A stretch of DNA of 64,000 nt. Origin: Melitaea cinxia (Eukaryota > Arthropoda > Insecta > Lepidoptera > Nymphalidae). Below, piece after piece: positions 1-11,550 of this stretch (position 1 is the first letter of the stretch; every line of letters starts with the position of its first letter). The stretch lies in contig NC_059410.1 of the NCBI RefSeq assembly GCF_905220565.1, positions 3,053,501 through 3,117,500 on the forward strand. The letters run 5' to 3'. The notes under the pieces were generated by a model. It was not told where the DNA came from, did no database searches, and saw nothing but the letters and a program-made list of their open reading frames with translations. The translations under genes were made by a program, and so were the position numbers.

Positions 1-404
1 TGGGATACATATTAGATAATAATGTAATAGTGAATTATATATAATGTTCCATATGTATTTTGTGGATGTACCTATAAAATAAAAAAATAGATAAATAAAT
101 AGTTATGTAGTGAAATTTAAGTAAATAACAGAAATAGATAACTTATACATAGATAAACAAATAATAACTATATAAAAAATAATATATATATATATAAGAA
201 AAAAAAAAAAAATCCTTACTAACAGTAACATAGGTTAAGTGTACATTGTAAGTAGAACATAAGTGTACATATGGTAACTAGGAAATAAGTGTACATATAT
301 GATAACTAATAAGTGTAAATATAGACATAGATAAGAAAAATAATAATGTTAGAAATTAGAAAGCAATTATGTGTATACTTCTGCATAAACAGTATTTAGT
401 AAGG
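1..404. other. AT-rich sequence without a recognised gene
   Basis: Low-complexity A/T-rich DNA with short A runs and a loosely repeated AAGTGTACATAT-like motif at about 236-310. No exon, RNA gene or element boundary could be supported. Confidence 0.5.
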
Positions 405-448
<44 letters not shown>

Positions 449-621
449 GTCGGCGTCGGACCACGTCCTAGTTTTACTAGGCAGTCACAGGACTGTCGAT
501 CTGTAGTATAATAAGTAGAAAAACCGCCTGTAGTATTGTAATGCATGCATGATAAACAAAGGCACGGGCATTTTGAGCCCGTGGATCAAAATTTATAAAT
601 AAAAAAAAAAAAAAAAAAAAA
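405..621. repeat. 154 bp hairpin-rich segment between two poly(A) tracts
   Basis: An A42 run (405-446) and an A21 run (601-621) bracket a segment of normal base composition. Inside it are three perfect hairpins: CCTAG/CTAGG at 467-481, CAGTC/GACTG at 482-495 and CACGGGC/GCCCGTG at 563-583. Poly(A) tails and stable stems suggest a retroposed structured RNA, but no family is recognised and no target-site duplication is seen. Confidence 0.4.
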
Positions 622-641
622 CCCGACTGAAATAAAAAGTG

Positions 642-1314
642 CCTTAATATAGCTAATAATTGTCAATTCTCACCTTTCACTCTCTCGCCGTAACGACCAT
701 CGTCTCGAAGTGAGAGCACGTAACATTTTCACTCACTGAGCACCGACATCACAGTACAGTATAAATCAACACACTATCATCTATTTATTACACAATTAAA
801 CACTATAATTATTAATAAAAACGTCTTTTACGTAACAGACATCTCCGTCAGCAGTTTATAATAAAAACAAAACATGTACCTATAGAATTAATAATTGCTT
901 GAATAATAAGGATAAATTGCTATTGAAAATTGTAAGATTTTTACAAACTCTTGTCTCTTGTTTTATCCTTTTCTGGTCTGTATTCACGTAACTATACAAT
1001 GTCTATAAGGGTCACAGTATAAAATCAACAAAATTATGAGAATAAAAAGGACAGGATAAACAAGATTTAAAATTTATAACGAGGAATTCTTACAAAAATG
1101 TTCCTAATTAAAAGCCACAGATTATTTCTAATTTATTACTTTGGATATCGATCAATTTTATAATTTCGTATCGTATGGAGTTTAATTCGGTATTCGAAGG
1201 TAATTAATAATAAATTTTTAAACTAGACTCTATACTATGCTAACTGTACGCACGCATATAATAGTAATAATAATAATAATAAACTCTTTACAGCTAGGAT
1301 TTTCTTTTGGTTCA
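642..1314. other. AT-rich sequence, nothing recognised
   Basis: No supported exon, RNA gene or repeat boundary. It includes a short (TAA)n run near 1263-1281. Confidence 0.4.
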
Positions 1315-1470
1315 GAAACACACATTACACAAGCACAAACGCCCAAACCATAACAAATATCTGTATGGCTAATACAAATCTTTGTCATGTGCGAGAATTG
1401 AGCCCGCGACCGCTAGCTCAACAACCACTAATGTGACCATTGCGCCCACGTCGTCAAATGCATTATAACC
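1315..1470 (-). mobile_element. tRNA-derived SINE, head fragment
   Basis: Read on the minus strand this matches the head of the copies at 16.3 and 36.0 kb: a pol III A-box-like stretch near 1450-1470, a B-box-like GGCTCAATTC near 1390-1400, then the shared AAATCTTTGTCATGTG block. The 3' body is missing, so this is a degenerate partial copy. Confidence 0.6.
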
Positions 1471-2129
1471 ATGTACAGGAACGCTAATGCAGGTTTGATT
1501 TGTGCGTTTACATCTGATTACACGTGATCAAAACGACGATGTAAGCATATAAACGAAAAACAAAACACGATCAAAATCCTTTTAATTTAAATCTGTAAAC
1601 AAGGAATGACTAAGCGTTTATTGTTTTAATCTTGTTGCATATACATACGCCCATCTATACAAGTTTATTAAATTATTTTAATTGTATGAGAACCTTTTTA
1701 GATTCTTCTTTTAATTATATTTTAATGATACGATATAAGATAAAGTATTAATTCGTGTTTCGATTTTGCTTTCTGAGATAAAGAAACTCAACGTATTCAA
1801 TATATTTGTATAAATCCAAAATCCGCGTGGAGGATGCGGTTAGACTATTTTTAGACATTGAGTGTTGAGGCGAACTTTAATTGAGGAAACGAAATGTGTA
1901 ATTATTATTCAACTTTTGACTAAATGAACCGATGTAAAAACTAAAACAGAACTTTAAATATATTTTGACACATTCTTTTTATAATTTAATGTAACATACT
2001 GTACGACATATAATAAACGTTGCAACTCCATGGATTACGCTTTTTTTATATATGTTCTGTAATTTTTATGCAACATATTGTAAAGAACAGTCAATTAAAA
2101 ATGGAAGTGAAAATGTAACCACGTTTACT

Positions 2130-2320
2130 CAGTCCTTGTACTCAAAGATACTTGTTCTAATATTTGAAATATCAACTCTTGAAGTCACGCTACCTCAAAC
2201 GCTAACAAAAAAAAAAAAAAAATATATATATAATTAAAAAAAAGAAACGTACATAATTTAAGCGTACTATTGAACCGTTGCGTCAGTCTTGTTGTAGATA
2301 AATTAGGAACAGAAATAATG
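2130..2320. repeat. Inverted partner of the repeat at 8.22-8.36 kb
   Basis: Reverse-complementing this block gives good matches to 8215-8360. Shared blocks include AACCGTTGCGTCAGTCTTGTT, TAAATTAGGAACAGAAATAA and CAACTCTTGA. Both copies have diverged, so this is an old interspersed repeat of unknown family. Confidence 0.55.
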
Positions 2321-2395
2321 TACATTAGTACCAGAAGAAAATTTCGTTTGAATTAAAAGGATATTTACAGCTTGCCAAGACCCTCTACAGCTGGA

Positions 2396-2417
2396 CACGA
2401 GGATACGTATCCTCGTG
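2396..2417. repeat. 22 bp perfect palindrome
   Basis: The half-site CACGAGGATAC is followed directly by its reverse complement with no spacer. The flanks extend the symmetry imperfectly (GGA on the left, CCC on the right). Confidence 0.8.
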
Positions 2418-2513
2418 CCCAGTATGAAATTCGTTGAAACTGAACTTAATCGATCTTCATCAGAGAAATTAGTCATGACTCCCTGGGTCGCCGTCATCGA
2501 AATCGATGAGGAG

Positions 2514-2515
<2 letters not shown>

Positions 2516-2569
<54 letters not shown>
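2516..2569. repeat. (AT)n microsatellite
   Basis: An almost uninterrupted TA dinucleotide run of about 54 bp. An open frame across it translates as alternating Tyr and Ile and is not a gene. Confidence 0.95.
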
Positions 2570-2572
<3 letters not shown>

Positions 2573-2672
2573 ACTGCTGGACATACGCCTCGTTCCCCAT
2601 GTAGGAGAAGGATACACTATACACTACTGGGTGAAGGTCTTTAAATATTGAACTGTTCTAACAGCGTTTAAA

Positions 2673-2871
2673 TCTTAATATATATAAATCTCGTGTCACA
2701 ATGTTTGTCCTCAATGGACTCCTAAACCACTTAACCGATTATAATAAAATTCGCACACCATGTGCAGTTCGATCCAACTTGAAAGATAGGCTATATTTTA
2801 TTTTGATATATTAATTATTATATTTAAGAAAAAAATAAAGAAGGCGGTACAAAGTTCGCCAGGTCAGCTAG
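2673..2871 (+). mobile_element. Helitron-like element, family 3 copy 1
   Basis: A 199 bp unit starting TCTTAATATATATAAATCTC and ending GGTCAGCTAG, with A immediately 5' and T immediately 3'. The same ends occur at 28.2, 38.25 and 55.8 kb. TC at the start, CTAG at the end, A/T insertion and no target duplication fit a non-autonomous Helitron. Confidence 0.65.
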
Positions 2872-5040
2872 TATTAAAATAAAAATTATGTTAGATTGTA
2901 TTAAAACTTAATTAGTTGTCAAATAGTTGTGTATCACATTATAACGTTACATTCATTTTCCAAGTAAAAATTATCTAATGAAGAGAGGATTGAAATAACC
3001 GCAACACTTTGAATAAATAATGCGTTACGGAACAATTACCTACTGGAAAGCGCTAAATAATTCATCGAACGGAAATTACGATTGCGAGTAATTAATATTA
3101 TTTATTAATGCGTTTCCAGGTTATTATTCCGTTAGCAACAGAATATATTACTTTGATAGAGTTATCCCTCCCAATTCCTTACACCCGAGAGGATGCTTTT
3201 CTTGACATTGAAACACTATTTAGTATTAAAATTGAAATCATTTTCTTTATTCAAATAGTATTAAAATGACATTTTTTTATTTAATATTTCTTTTACAACT
3301 AATTATTACAATCAGTTTGAAAATTCATTTTATTACCACTAAGAATGATTTTTAAATTCAGCAAAAAAAAAATATATCGAAAAACACAAAACGTATACGC
3401 ATATATTAGGAACCGCAATATTCTATACAGAATCATGCAGGTCAAGGTTCATGTAAAATATATTTGAAAATCTTCTGGAATCGCGTACCTAATTAATGTA
3501 AGGAACCATTATTTCATGACTGTTCGAATTGGTCTTATATACTCAACATAACCATTAACACCAGTTAGTGCCTTTTAGTGTTTTAGCACTAGGGACCACA
3601 TTAAGATTTTGTTGTTTGATTACTATAGTAAGTAATTTTTGTTTCATTTTCATTTTATAAATGTAGGTAAAGTATGAATCGATGCGATGGTTTTAGTAAA
3701 TGTTGATGTTATAGAAAACGTAAAGCTTATTGAATTCGATCAGGGCACTTGCATATAGTGCCCAGTGGATAAGAGAAAATAAATTATACATCAGATGGGT
3801 TTTTTTTGTTAACATTTTAGTTCGAATTTTAAAGTTTTTTTCTTTGTTTTTGTTTTAGCATCGTATACAGAGATAGGATTTTTTTTCGAATATGATTTTA
3901 AGGCTTATAAGAGCGGAGAGCGATATTCTAACAAAAGTAAATCAATGTCCACGACACAGAATCTGATCGTGGTTGAAATGGCGAATGTGCGCGATATGTG
4001 TACGATGCCCTTACACCATGTTTCATTATAGATTTTGTAACATGTCAGAAAACACGACGTGCAAAGAAATAGTTTTTTTTTTCTTCAGATCACATCAGGT
4101 CTGTAAATCTTGAACATATTCCATTTAAAATTTAACAATTCATAATGTTTTAGGTACTTTCCCTATATTTTACAAGCAACATACATACATATTGTTAATT
4201 TGTTCCTCGATCATCGTCACTGAGGGAATATTATTTCTTTACCTTCTATTTTTTTACAAATTAAAAACGATTTAAAATATTGCTAAAGAGTCCATTTCGA
4301 ACGAACTATTGTTTTATGAATAGCCGTCCTATCCTCGAAACCATAAATAATTTCTAAAGTTCAAAAGTTCATTCATATTTGGTTCTATTTTTGGACGAAA
4401 AGTTTTTCAAAGTAAAATGCACGCGGAACAAATCTTTGGGGAATGCTTGTATTCCGACGTGTAAATGATTTAGTGCCTCATTCGTTTCGAGGCCTGGAAG
4501 GCTGGAATTCAGAATATTTATTAAAACAGAGTAATACACGGAGGTATTAACAAGAAGTAGAACATATTACAAAAAATATGATTCGTGTTTATCTCGTCTG
4601 GCGGAGTTAATTGTAATAATATCGGGGTCAAAGGAAACTCTAATGAAACATTATTAAAATAATTCGAAGTAGGCAATCGCGAGTAATTTATTCTGTAGTG
4701 AGCACAAAGAGGATCAGATGCAGGCTTGCTTTCACTTAAACAACTTTACTTTTAGATAATTAAGAAAAAATATTATTTTAATTATTATTAGTTTATAATG
4801 TTTCATATTTAAATTACATTACATAATAATGTCTCTTTTCTCGTTGTCTTAGACTTTTCGAAATCAAGCAACCCACCGTAACTCTTAAGGCCAGCAATCC
4901 CTTTGGAATTTGCAAAAAATCGATTTTTTTTGCAGCATTTCTATGTATTGGCAAACAGGCATCCGAAGACCCTAAAGAACGCAGCCATTCTGTTGGTCAT
5001 ACGGAATTATATTTTATTAATTTTAATGTTACAATTAAAA
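2872..5040. other. AT-rich non-coding sequence
   Basis: No exon-like stretch with splice sites and a recognisable product, and no clear element ends. It holds only scattered A/T runs. Confidence 0.45.
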
Positions 5041-5209
5041 TGTGTCAAATTTTGAAAATTGTTTGATTACTTTATCCCCTCTAAAAATTTCCGTAAAAGC
5101 CCTATTTGTCACGCTCGTGAAGGGATTGCTTGCCTTGCCATGTCGTCTGTCACCCTGGTCGTACTTCATTTGTTACAACAAACTATTTCGGAACTGTGTG
5201 GCTACGGTA

Positions 5210-5515
5210 CTAAAGAATATAGCCACCCCCTCTCTTCCCGTGGGTGTCGTAGAGGCGACTAAGGGATAACACAATTCCGCTACCACCTTGGAACTTAACA
5301 AGCCGACCGGTGCCGGGATAACCATCCAACCGCTGGCTTTGAAATACACAGGCCGAAGACGGGCAGCAGCGTCTTCGGTGCGACAAAGCCAGCCCTGCGG
5401 TCACCAACCCGCCTGCCCAGCGTGTTGACTATGGACAACACACACGAGTTCACGTTATTTTTGACGTAAACTTGTGGAGGCCTATGTCCAGCAGTGGACT
5501 GTATAGGCTGTAATG
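5210..5515 (+). repeat. Interspersed repeat B, long copy
   Basis: A GC-richer block with CGGTCACCAACCCGCCTGCC and GTGGAGGCCTATGTCCAGCA, shared with 20.60-20.75 kb on this strand and with 16.86-17.12, 30.60-30.67 and 61.01-61.08 kb on the other strand. Open frames across it are short and repeat-derived. Probably a SINE-like repeat; the class is not assigned. Confidence 0.65.
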
Positions 5516-5639
5516 ATGAACTATTTCGGAAATACGTATATCATCAGTCGAAGCAGTCTAATGGTCTTATAGTTTCGGTTTAATTTGAGATCATATTCCA
5601 TTAAATATTATTGGGACCTTTATCAACGTAAATAGCACC

Positions 5640-5913
5640 CAAAACAATGATTGTTAGAATTTTTGTCCGTTTGTCTGTGCGTTTGTGCACGCTCATCTCA
5701 GAAAGAGCTATCCGATTTAGATGTGGTTTTTACTATATTGACAGCACTATATTGTTGTTGTTGATGACTTCACTATATTGTCGTAAGCTCAACTTAACAT
5801 TTAGTGTTTATTTCATGTCAATCAGTTCATAAATAAAAAAGTTATGCCAATTTAAAGAATCACGTTGAACATGTAAATACCCAAAACGCGGACGAAGTCG
5901 CAGGCACAGCTAG
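5640..5913 (+). mobile_element. Helitron-like 3' end, family 2-related
   Basis: The 3' end reads GCGGACGAAGTCGCAGGCAC then CTAG at 5910-5913, followed by T. This is the signature end of the copies at 13.8 and 15.2 kb. The body carries the usual degenerate block (TTTTTGTCCGTTTGTCTGTG). The 5' end was not located precisely. Confidence 0.5.
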
Positions 5914-8214
5914 TCAGTGATACGTTTAGAACGTTGTTATTGTGATTTTATCCATATTTACTGTATCTGTAGATTCATATGCCTATTACAAAATAATGAA
6001 AGTTAGTTATTTTTTTTATTAGCAACCGAAAATTTCAAACATATCGACTCATATTACAAAATACTATTTTACATCTACTAAAAGTTGTTAAGATTATTAA
6101 AAAAATCTTATTTTCATATTTTACGTTTATGAGAAAGAACTCCCGGCACTAAAGATATAATTTATGTTTATACTCTCAATGTGAAGAAGTTTATAGTTTT
6201 AATTAAATATAGACATCAATAATAAACTTTGGGTTTTTAACATGAATTTTTCTTAATCTGTGATGTTTTGCTCTTTTATAAATTGTTACATATTGAAAAC
6301 TTTATAGATTAAATTTATGTACTATTTTCATACTTTATAAACTTAGTTGAGTAAATAAATTTAACTTTTTAAGACTATTTAGACACAAATTAGAATTGGG
6401 CCAACAAGCTCGCCAACTTCACCAAATTAACTAAAAATAAAAGTCAAGTTGGTCGCAACTGTGTGGCAGTAAGTTAGGGAAGCCGTTCGTAGTAAAGATA
6501 CAAGTAAGTATAAAAATTACCGAGAAGGGAATTACAAAGTAAATGTACCAAATGCATTCACTCTAACATTATTCATGTAAACAATTACGTACACATATTA
6601 CAAAATACATTATTGTCCAATGCGATTCATAAGAACTTTTAAAATGTATATAAATGCATTTTTTTTTTAAATTTGATAAAGATGTATCCATAGTTATGGT
6701 TCTTTAATGTCTTTTTAATAATATTTAAATAATTAAATGAACTAGTGGTCGCCCAAGGGTCGAAATTCGACCATAATTAAAAATTTAAATTAAAAAAAAA
6801 AAAAAAAACAAAACAATAATGAAAATAAAGGATCTTTTTTTAAAGTTCTTTTATTTGACTACCGACTTTGACAATCAACAAAAGAGTATAATATGCATAT
6901 ATGTGTGTCAAATACATGGTGGTGTGTGTAATGTTTTTTTGATTGAATATAATTTTATGCATAATTAAAAAAAAAATAGCATAGCTTTTAGCATAGCCTA
7001 GCCTTCTCTATATAAACTATAAGTGTGCGAAATTTCATACTCGTCGGTCCGCGCAATTTTCGTAAAAAGTGGTACAAAGTTTTTGCTTCACGTATTAATA
7101 TATGCTTAACATATACATCGATATGATCGTCAGTTCCTAAGGTATTCAAGTGTATACCTGTGTTTTAGGTTATAGTTAATGACTCTCATTATAATATTGT
7201 AGTAATTTTGATAACAATATAAGAATATTTAATATGTTAAATATTTTAAAAATTTCTTAAAATATGGCTAATGTACAATGTATTTTTTTTATTAAAAAAC
7301 TGTATGCTATTAATGTAATTACATTAGGTAAAATATAATCAGCTGTTAACGTGTTTATGGCGTAAAAATTATAATTAGTCACGATGTAATTACGCTAATG
7401 TAACAAAACAATTGAACGCCAAACATTACATATGTATAAATACAGTATTTTCCTAAAAATTTAATTATCACTAATGTAAAAAACAATGTTAAGTTTATTT
7501 GTTTAAAGTCGTTTTATCATGCATCGGTAATTTTCAAAACTAGGCGAGTCGGTTTTTCCCACATTTCCACCTATTAGGTTACAACATTTGGAAGTCGCGT
7601 TTGTAGGTAATAGGTTACTTCTAATACTGGAAGCGACTCATATTGTGGTTATATGCTCCTAATACATTCTATACTAACCCATTATATAAATTATACCTTC
7701 CTATAATACGCGAAAGTTTATAAAGATTAACGGTGTAGGTAAAGATTAGTCGTAGCATGTTAAATCAGATCAAGATATGATTCATAGTATCGGATAATAT
7801 TAATAACTAATAAGCCCTCCCCACGCCCACCTAGTAGCCCTCTGAAGGACGAACACTCTGTCAGGGTTCTGGTGACATAGAGCAGAGGCTTGACCAAGAC
7901 AAGAATATAACCTATAAAAATATTTGACATGGCGTGACAGATAATGACGTAGTGTACGTAAAAGGCAGTTACAGTTTTTCGTTGCTTATTAATTACCGAT
8001 AATTATGCTTTATAAGCAGGAGCTAACCTGTAAGGGTGTGATTAACCTTAACAATAAAATTACAACTTACAGGTAAGCAGGTTGCGTATAGAAATGTTTG
8101 ATAGTTGAAAAAAAAGATTAGGATCAACTTTTTATCTGTTAGTTATTGGTAGATGTCAGATAAATTTTTCAGAAAGCGATGAAACAAACCTTAATCGAAA
8201 TATCCTCTCTCTCC
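5914..8214. other. AT-rich non-coding sequence
   Basis: No supported exon. There are short A runs (6793-6808), and the stretch at 7000-7090 resembles the degenerate body of CTAG-ended repeats without definable ends. Confidence 0.4.
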
Positions 8215-8360
8215 CGCTTCTTTATTTCTGTTCCTAATTTATCTTTAACAAGACTGACGCAACGGTTCAATTGTACGCTTAAATTGTGTATACTTTTACC
8301 TCCTCGACATCAAGAGTTGTTCCTTTATTATAAAAATTAGGACAAGCATGAGGGCCGCAT
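8215..8360. repeat. Inverted partner of the repeat at 2.13-2.32 kb
   Basis: Matches the reverse complement of 2130-2320 with moderate divergence. Family unknown. Confidence 0.55.
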
Positions 8361-9232
8361 GTACGCGGTTATATATTCCTTTGCTTTTTGTATGAAGATT
8401 TCACGTAGCTTTTAGCGAAATTTATAGAAATTAAAACAAGTTTTGGAATTTTTGTATTTTCGTATTACTCAAAACTCAGCATTTGTAGTAGTAGGGACTT
8501 TTTGTCTCAGAATATGTATTACTACGGCAGCTGTTTGGAATGTTATTAAAATAAAAGGGGTGCACATACGAGATTTCGGTAATTTTATAATTTTTCTGCA
8601 TCACAGTAAATTTGCGAAAAACCAAATATGTATATGATTGCAATAAAAGCATCTGCTTTCTAATACTTTTTAAGATTAGTCACGTGTACATTATCGCAAA
8701 ATTTCATCCGTAAGAGTAAACGGTGTACAATCTTTAATAGTTTATAACTATAATAAAATTAAGTACATGGAAAATTCTAGTTTCTTGTGTATAGGTCCGA
8801 TCTCCCTTTTAATTTTGAAAACATATTTACAGTATATATATATATATTTACAGCTTCAATTGAAATACATGAGGGGTTTAGTATCAAAAACAGCAAAGTC
8901 CATTTTTTTAGGGTAGCCACATTTTTATACATATACTAACTTCATATCTTTTCCTACTAATTCGTTCTTACCAATCAAAGCAACATCAGCTTTGTGCAAT
9001 AGAAATTAGAGGTCAAAGAATGAAGAATGCAACAAAAACAGCAATGTCCTAATGCGGTTAAATCAAAAACAGCATTGTCCGTTCGGCCAATGAGAGGCCG
9101 GCGTGTTATGCCTAAACAGTATGGCGGGTGCAAACGCAGAGAGTAATACGGTGTGACTTTTGTACCCAATAAAACAACTTTTAGAAATAGTAAATAATTG
9201 TATTTTGTTGGTAGACTATTCAATTGTTAATT

Positions 9233-9331
9233 ATGGATAACTCACCAATAGTTGTCGATAATAACAAATCTAGAAAACGAATCAGAGATCCCACAAAATG
9301 AAAAAGAAATTTGGAGAAATTTGAGCGGTTA
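9233..9331 (+). pseudogene. N-terminal transposon-protein remnant
   Basis: An ATG at 9233 opens 22 codons, ending with the basic stretch KSRKRIRDPTK, then an in-frame TGA at 9299-9301. Beyond the stop the same frame continues as KRNLEKFER. A tryptophan codon (TGG) changed to TGA would restore continuity, and the basic K/R-rich pattern resembles N-termini of transposon-encoded proteins. CGGTTAGT near 9330 could be a splice donor. It lies inside the 8871-10885 element upstream of the second remnant. The family is not identified. Confidence 0.45.
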
Positions 9332-9887
9332 GTTTAGTTTCATTTACTAATTTTGATCCTTTAACTCTGGGAAATATTATTATACCTAAAATTATTGTTT
9401 ATATATATTTTATTTTTAAATAAATCTAGATATTTTATAATATTTATGTCTATGTATGTAATTATATGTAAGAAGTAGTACAATGCTGCTTTGCAGCCGA
9501 ATTGGGCTTGCACGACCGGGGTGGTACTTCTCGCTCACATAATACCGGCGTAAAGTGACAGCTATGCTGTCGCGTTTCGTACGGTTTGTGAGTTTCCGGT
9601 GACCTATTAGAAGAGGAGGAGTGAAGGTAGGCAACGTATTTACATAACCTCTGGTTGTGTTGATGTTTATGGGCGTCGATAGTCACCAAAAGGCTTCGAC
9701 TGCTCGCTTGCCCTCCTATACCAAAAAAAAATTATCTATTTATAATTTTAGTATGGTAGTAGTATTTTTTAGCTATCGTCATAACCAATATTATAAATAC
9801 GAAAGTGTGTTTGTTTTTATTCAGTTACGCCTAAAGAAAATTATATATTCACAGCGCCACGGTTCGCTTAAACCGAAAATAAAAATC

Positions 9888-10010
9888 ATCATATCAAAAA
9901 TTTTGATCTAGCGGGTACATCGTTCCATAGTTAAATTGGCTAGAGCGCCGACAAGGTCTGTCGGAGACGCGGGTTTGATCCCCGCTGGAGCGGTCAATTT
10001 TTGATATGAT
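9888..10010 (+). mobile_element. Short tRNA-like insertion bounded by a 15 bp inverted repeat
   Basis: The 15 bp arms ATCATATCAAAAATT (9888-9902) and its exact reverse complement (9996-10010) bracket a tRNA-like sequence. That sequence has an A-box-like TTGGCTAGAGCG, an anticodon-arm-like stem CCGAC/GTCGG around a 7 nt loop, and a B box GGTTTGATCCC at 9972-9982. It is closely related to the SINE at 39145. It sits between the two coding remnants of the surrounding transposon, so it probably inserted into its intron or deletion scar. Confidence 0.6.
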
Positions 10011-10025
10011 ATTCAATTGACACAG

Positions 10026-10303
10026 GATTTTATAGAAGTGTTTGCAAAAAAGGTAAAAAAGCGGCTGATATTACTCCTCTGAGTATACCCAATATAGGAC
10101 GTATAAAAACAGTAAAAATCAAAGACTTGAATAAGCTGTTGACACCGCATTTTGGTGATGCATGGAGAGAATTACCCACATTGTCCTATTATGATAAGCT
10201 CATACCTCAAAATATAGATAGCGGAAGATGCGAACTACATGAAGAAGAAGACGAAGAAGCATCTTGTCAAGAAAATTTTGATCTACCTGATGTTCGAATT
10301 TGA
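10026..10303 (+). pseudogene. C-terminal transposon-protein remnant
   Basis: An open frame of 92 codons ends at TGA 10301-10303. It is preceded by a plausible acceptor (GACACAG at 10019-10025). It contains FYRSVCKKGKKAADITPLSI, then IKDLNKLLTPHFGDAWRELP and an acidic tail (HEEEDEEASC). Composition and uninterrupted length point to real coding ancestry rather than chance. Its place inside the TIR element suggests the C-terminus of that element's transposase or accessory protein. The catalytic part is absent, so this copy cannot encode a working protein. No family is named. Confidence 0.55.
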
Positions 10304-10383
10304 TTAAATAATCGCAATACAGATATTTCCTTTCTAGATCCTTTATTACTTATTTCCAAAGAAAATCGTTTGACGTTCTATTG

Positions 10384-10407
10384 TTTTTTTTTTTTTTTTT
10401 TTTTTTT
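10384..10407. repeat. Poly(T) tract
   Basis: An uninterrupted T run of about 24 bp inside the TIR element, 3' of the coding remnant. Confidence 0.85.
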
Positions 10408-11550
10408 ATAAAATTTAAATTGATAAATTAGTAAAAGTTTTTGTTTAACAATAAATTACATCATACTTAATATTTTTATTTATATCAATTTGAACATGCC
10501 AATTGCCCCTTCATATTCATGTAATTTATAGATACTTATGTAATTTTTAAAAAAAATTCGTTAAGTATCAAACTATCTATAGAAGTTGCACTATACTAAA
10601 ATAGTATAATCAATATCAGCAATGTCCATCAAAGTTTGATTCAAAACCTGCATTGTCCTCAGATTAGTTTCAAAAAACGCAAAGTCCATTGGTTTTTAGT
10701 GTTTTATTTATATTTAGGACAATAAATACGTTGTTTTATAATAATTATGACTTGTATTTTATTGTTTGGTTTATTATTTAATAAATTTGTAAAGTCTACT
10801 TTATGATGAAGGGAGGAAAACGTTTATTTCATTTTATTTAAAATCATTAACATTGGACTTAGCTGTTTTTGAAACTATACCCCTCACATATTCTGTAAAA
10901 TTTTCCTTAAAGTTTGTTAATGTGCCATATGGTAGGTGTATGTACTGGAACGAAGTACCTATATTTCCTTTTACATCCTATTGTATGCTTCGTTCCTTAT
11001 CCTTTAGATATTATTTAATTTGAAAGATTGACATGCTGTAGATTAATCTTAGACGATTAAGATAAACTTGATGGAAAATTAAATAGTTTAAAATATTATA
11101 TCTGTTATAATAAATACTTAATTTGTTACAGTATTAAAAAAAAATAAGTTACTAGTTACATTTGACCTTTCAATTTAACACAGGTTTTTTTCTAGAACGA
11201 ATAATCCAAGATTGAACTCAATTGAACGCTATTACAACGAACGGATTTCACTAAACGCAGCCACTGTAGCATGAAATACAGTTCATTCCTAAGTTCTCAA
11301 CTCTTATGAATACTGGATTTACTCACTTATGAAAAAGCAAATAAAAAAAAAACTAAAAAATATTAAAAAAAAAATATGTGACGACGCTGAAAAAACCGTT
11401 CAATCTAAAACGTAAACAACGGGCGATGACACGCTTTGTTTAGGAACTTATTTTTAAAAAAGTATATCGCGTGTCGTACACAGTATCGTCCTTGGTAAAC
11501 TCCTAAAGGTTGTGTGACATGTAATAGATTATCGATCGGTCATAAAATGA

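Larger units (their letters stand above)
8871..10885 (+). mobile_element. 2.0 kb TIR DNA transposon, decayed, superfamily unassigned
   Basis: The ends form an inverted repeat: the left starts GAGGGGTTTAGTATCAAAAA and the reverse-complemented right end starts GAGGGGTATAGTTTCAAAAA; about 29 of the first 32 positions match. The tetranucleotide ACAT flanks both sides (8867-8870 and 10886-10889), a candidate target-site duplication. The inner part of the TIR, like TCAAAAACAGCAATGTCC, recurs near 9031-9050, 9061-9080, 10608-10628, 10639-10659 and 10669-10689, as expected of transposase-binding subterminal repeats. Inside are two coding remnants (9233-9331 and 10026-10303) and a later tRNA-like insertion. 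Length, short duplication and repeated termini indicate a cut-and-paste transposon with an internal deletion. The superfamily cannot be named from sequence alone. Confidence 0.7.

Noticed and set aside
2415..2651. 78-codon open frame across the AT repeat
   Set aside because: Translates the (AT)n microsatellite as alternating Tyr/Ile; no gene-like content.
5042..5407. Three overlapping open frames near repeat B
   Set aside because: They lie in or next to an interspersed repeat and are in mutually incompatible frames.
9934..10000. Candidate tRNA gene
   Set aside because: T-arm and one stem are good, but the D-arm is too short, the loop lacks the invariant T before the anticodon, and a related copy sits in a SINE with target duplication.
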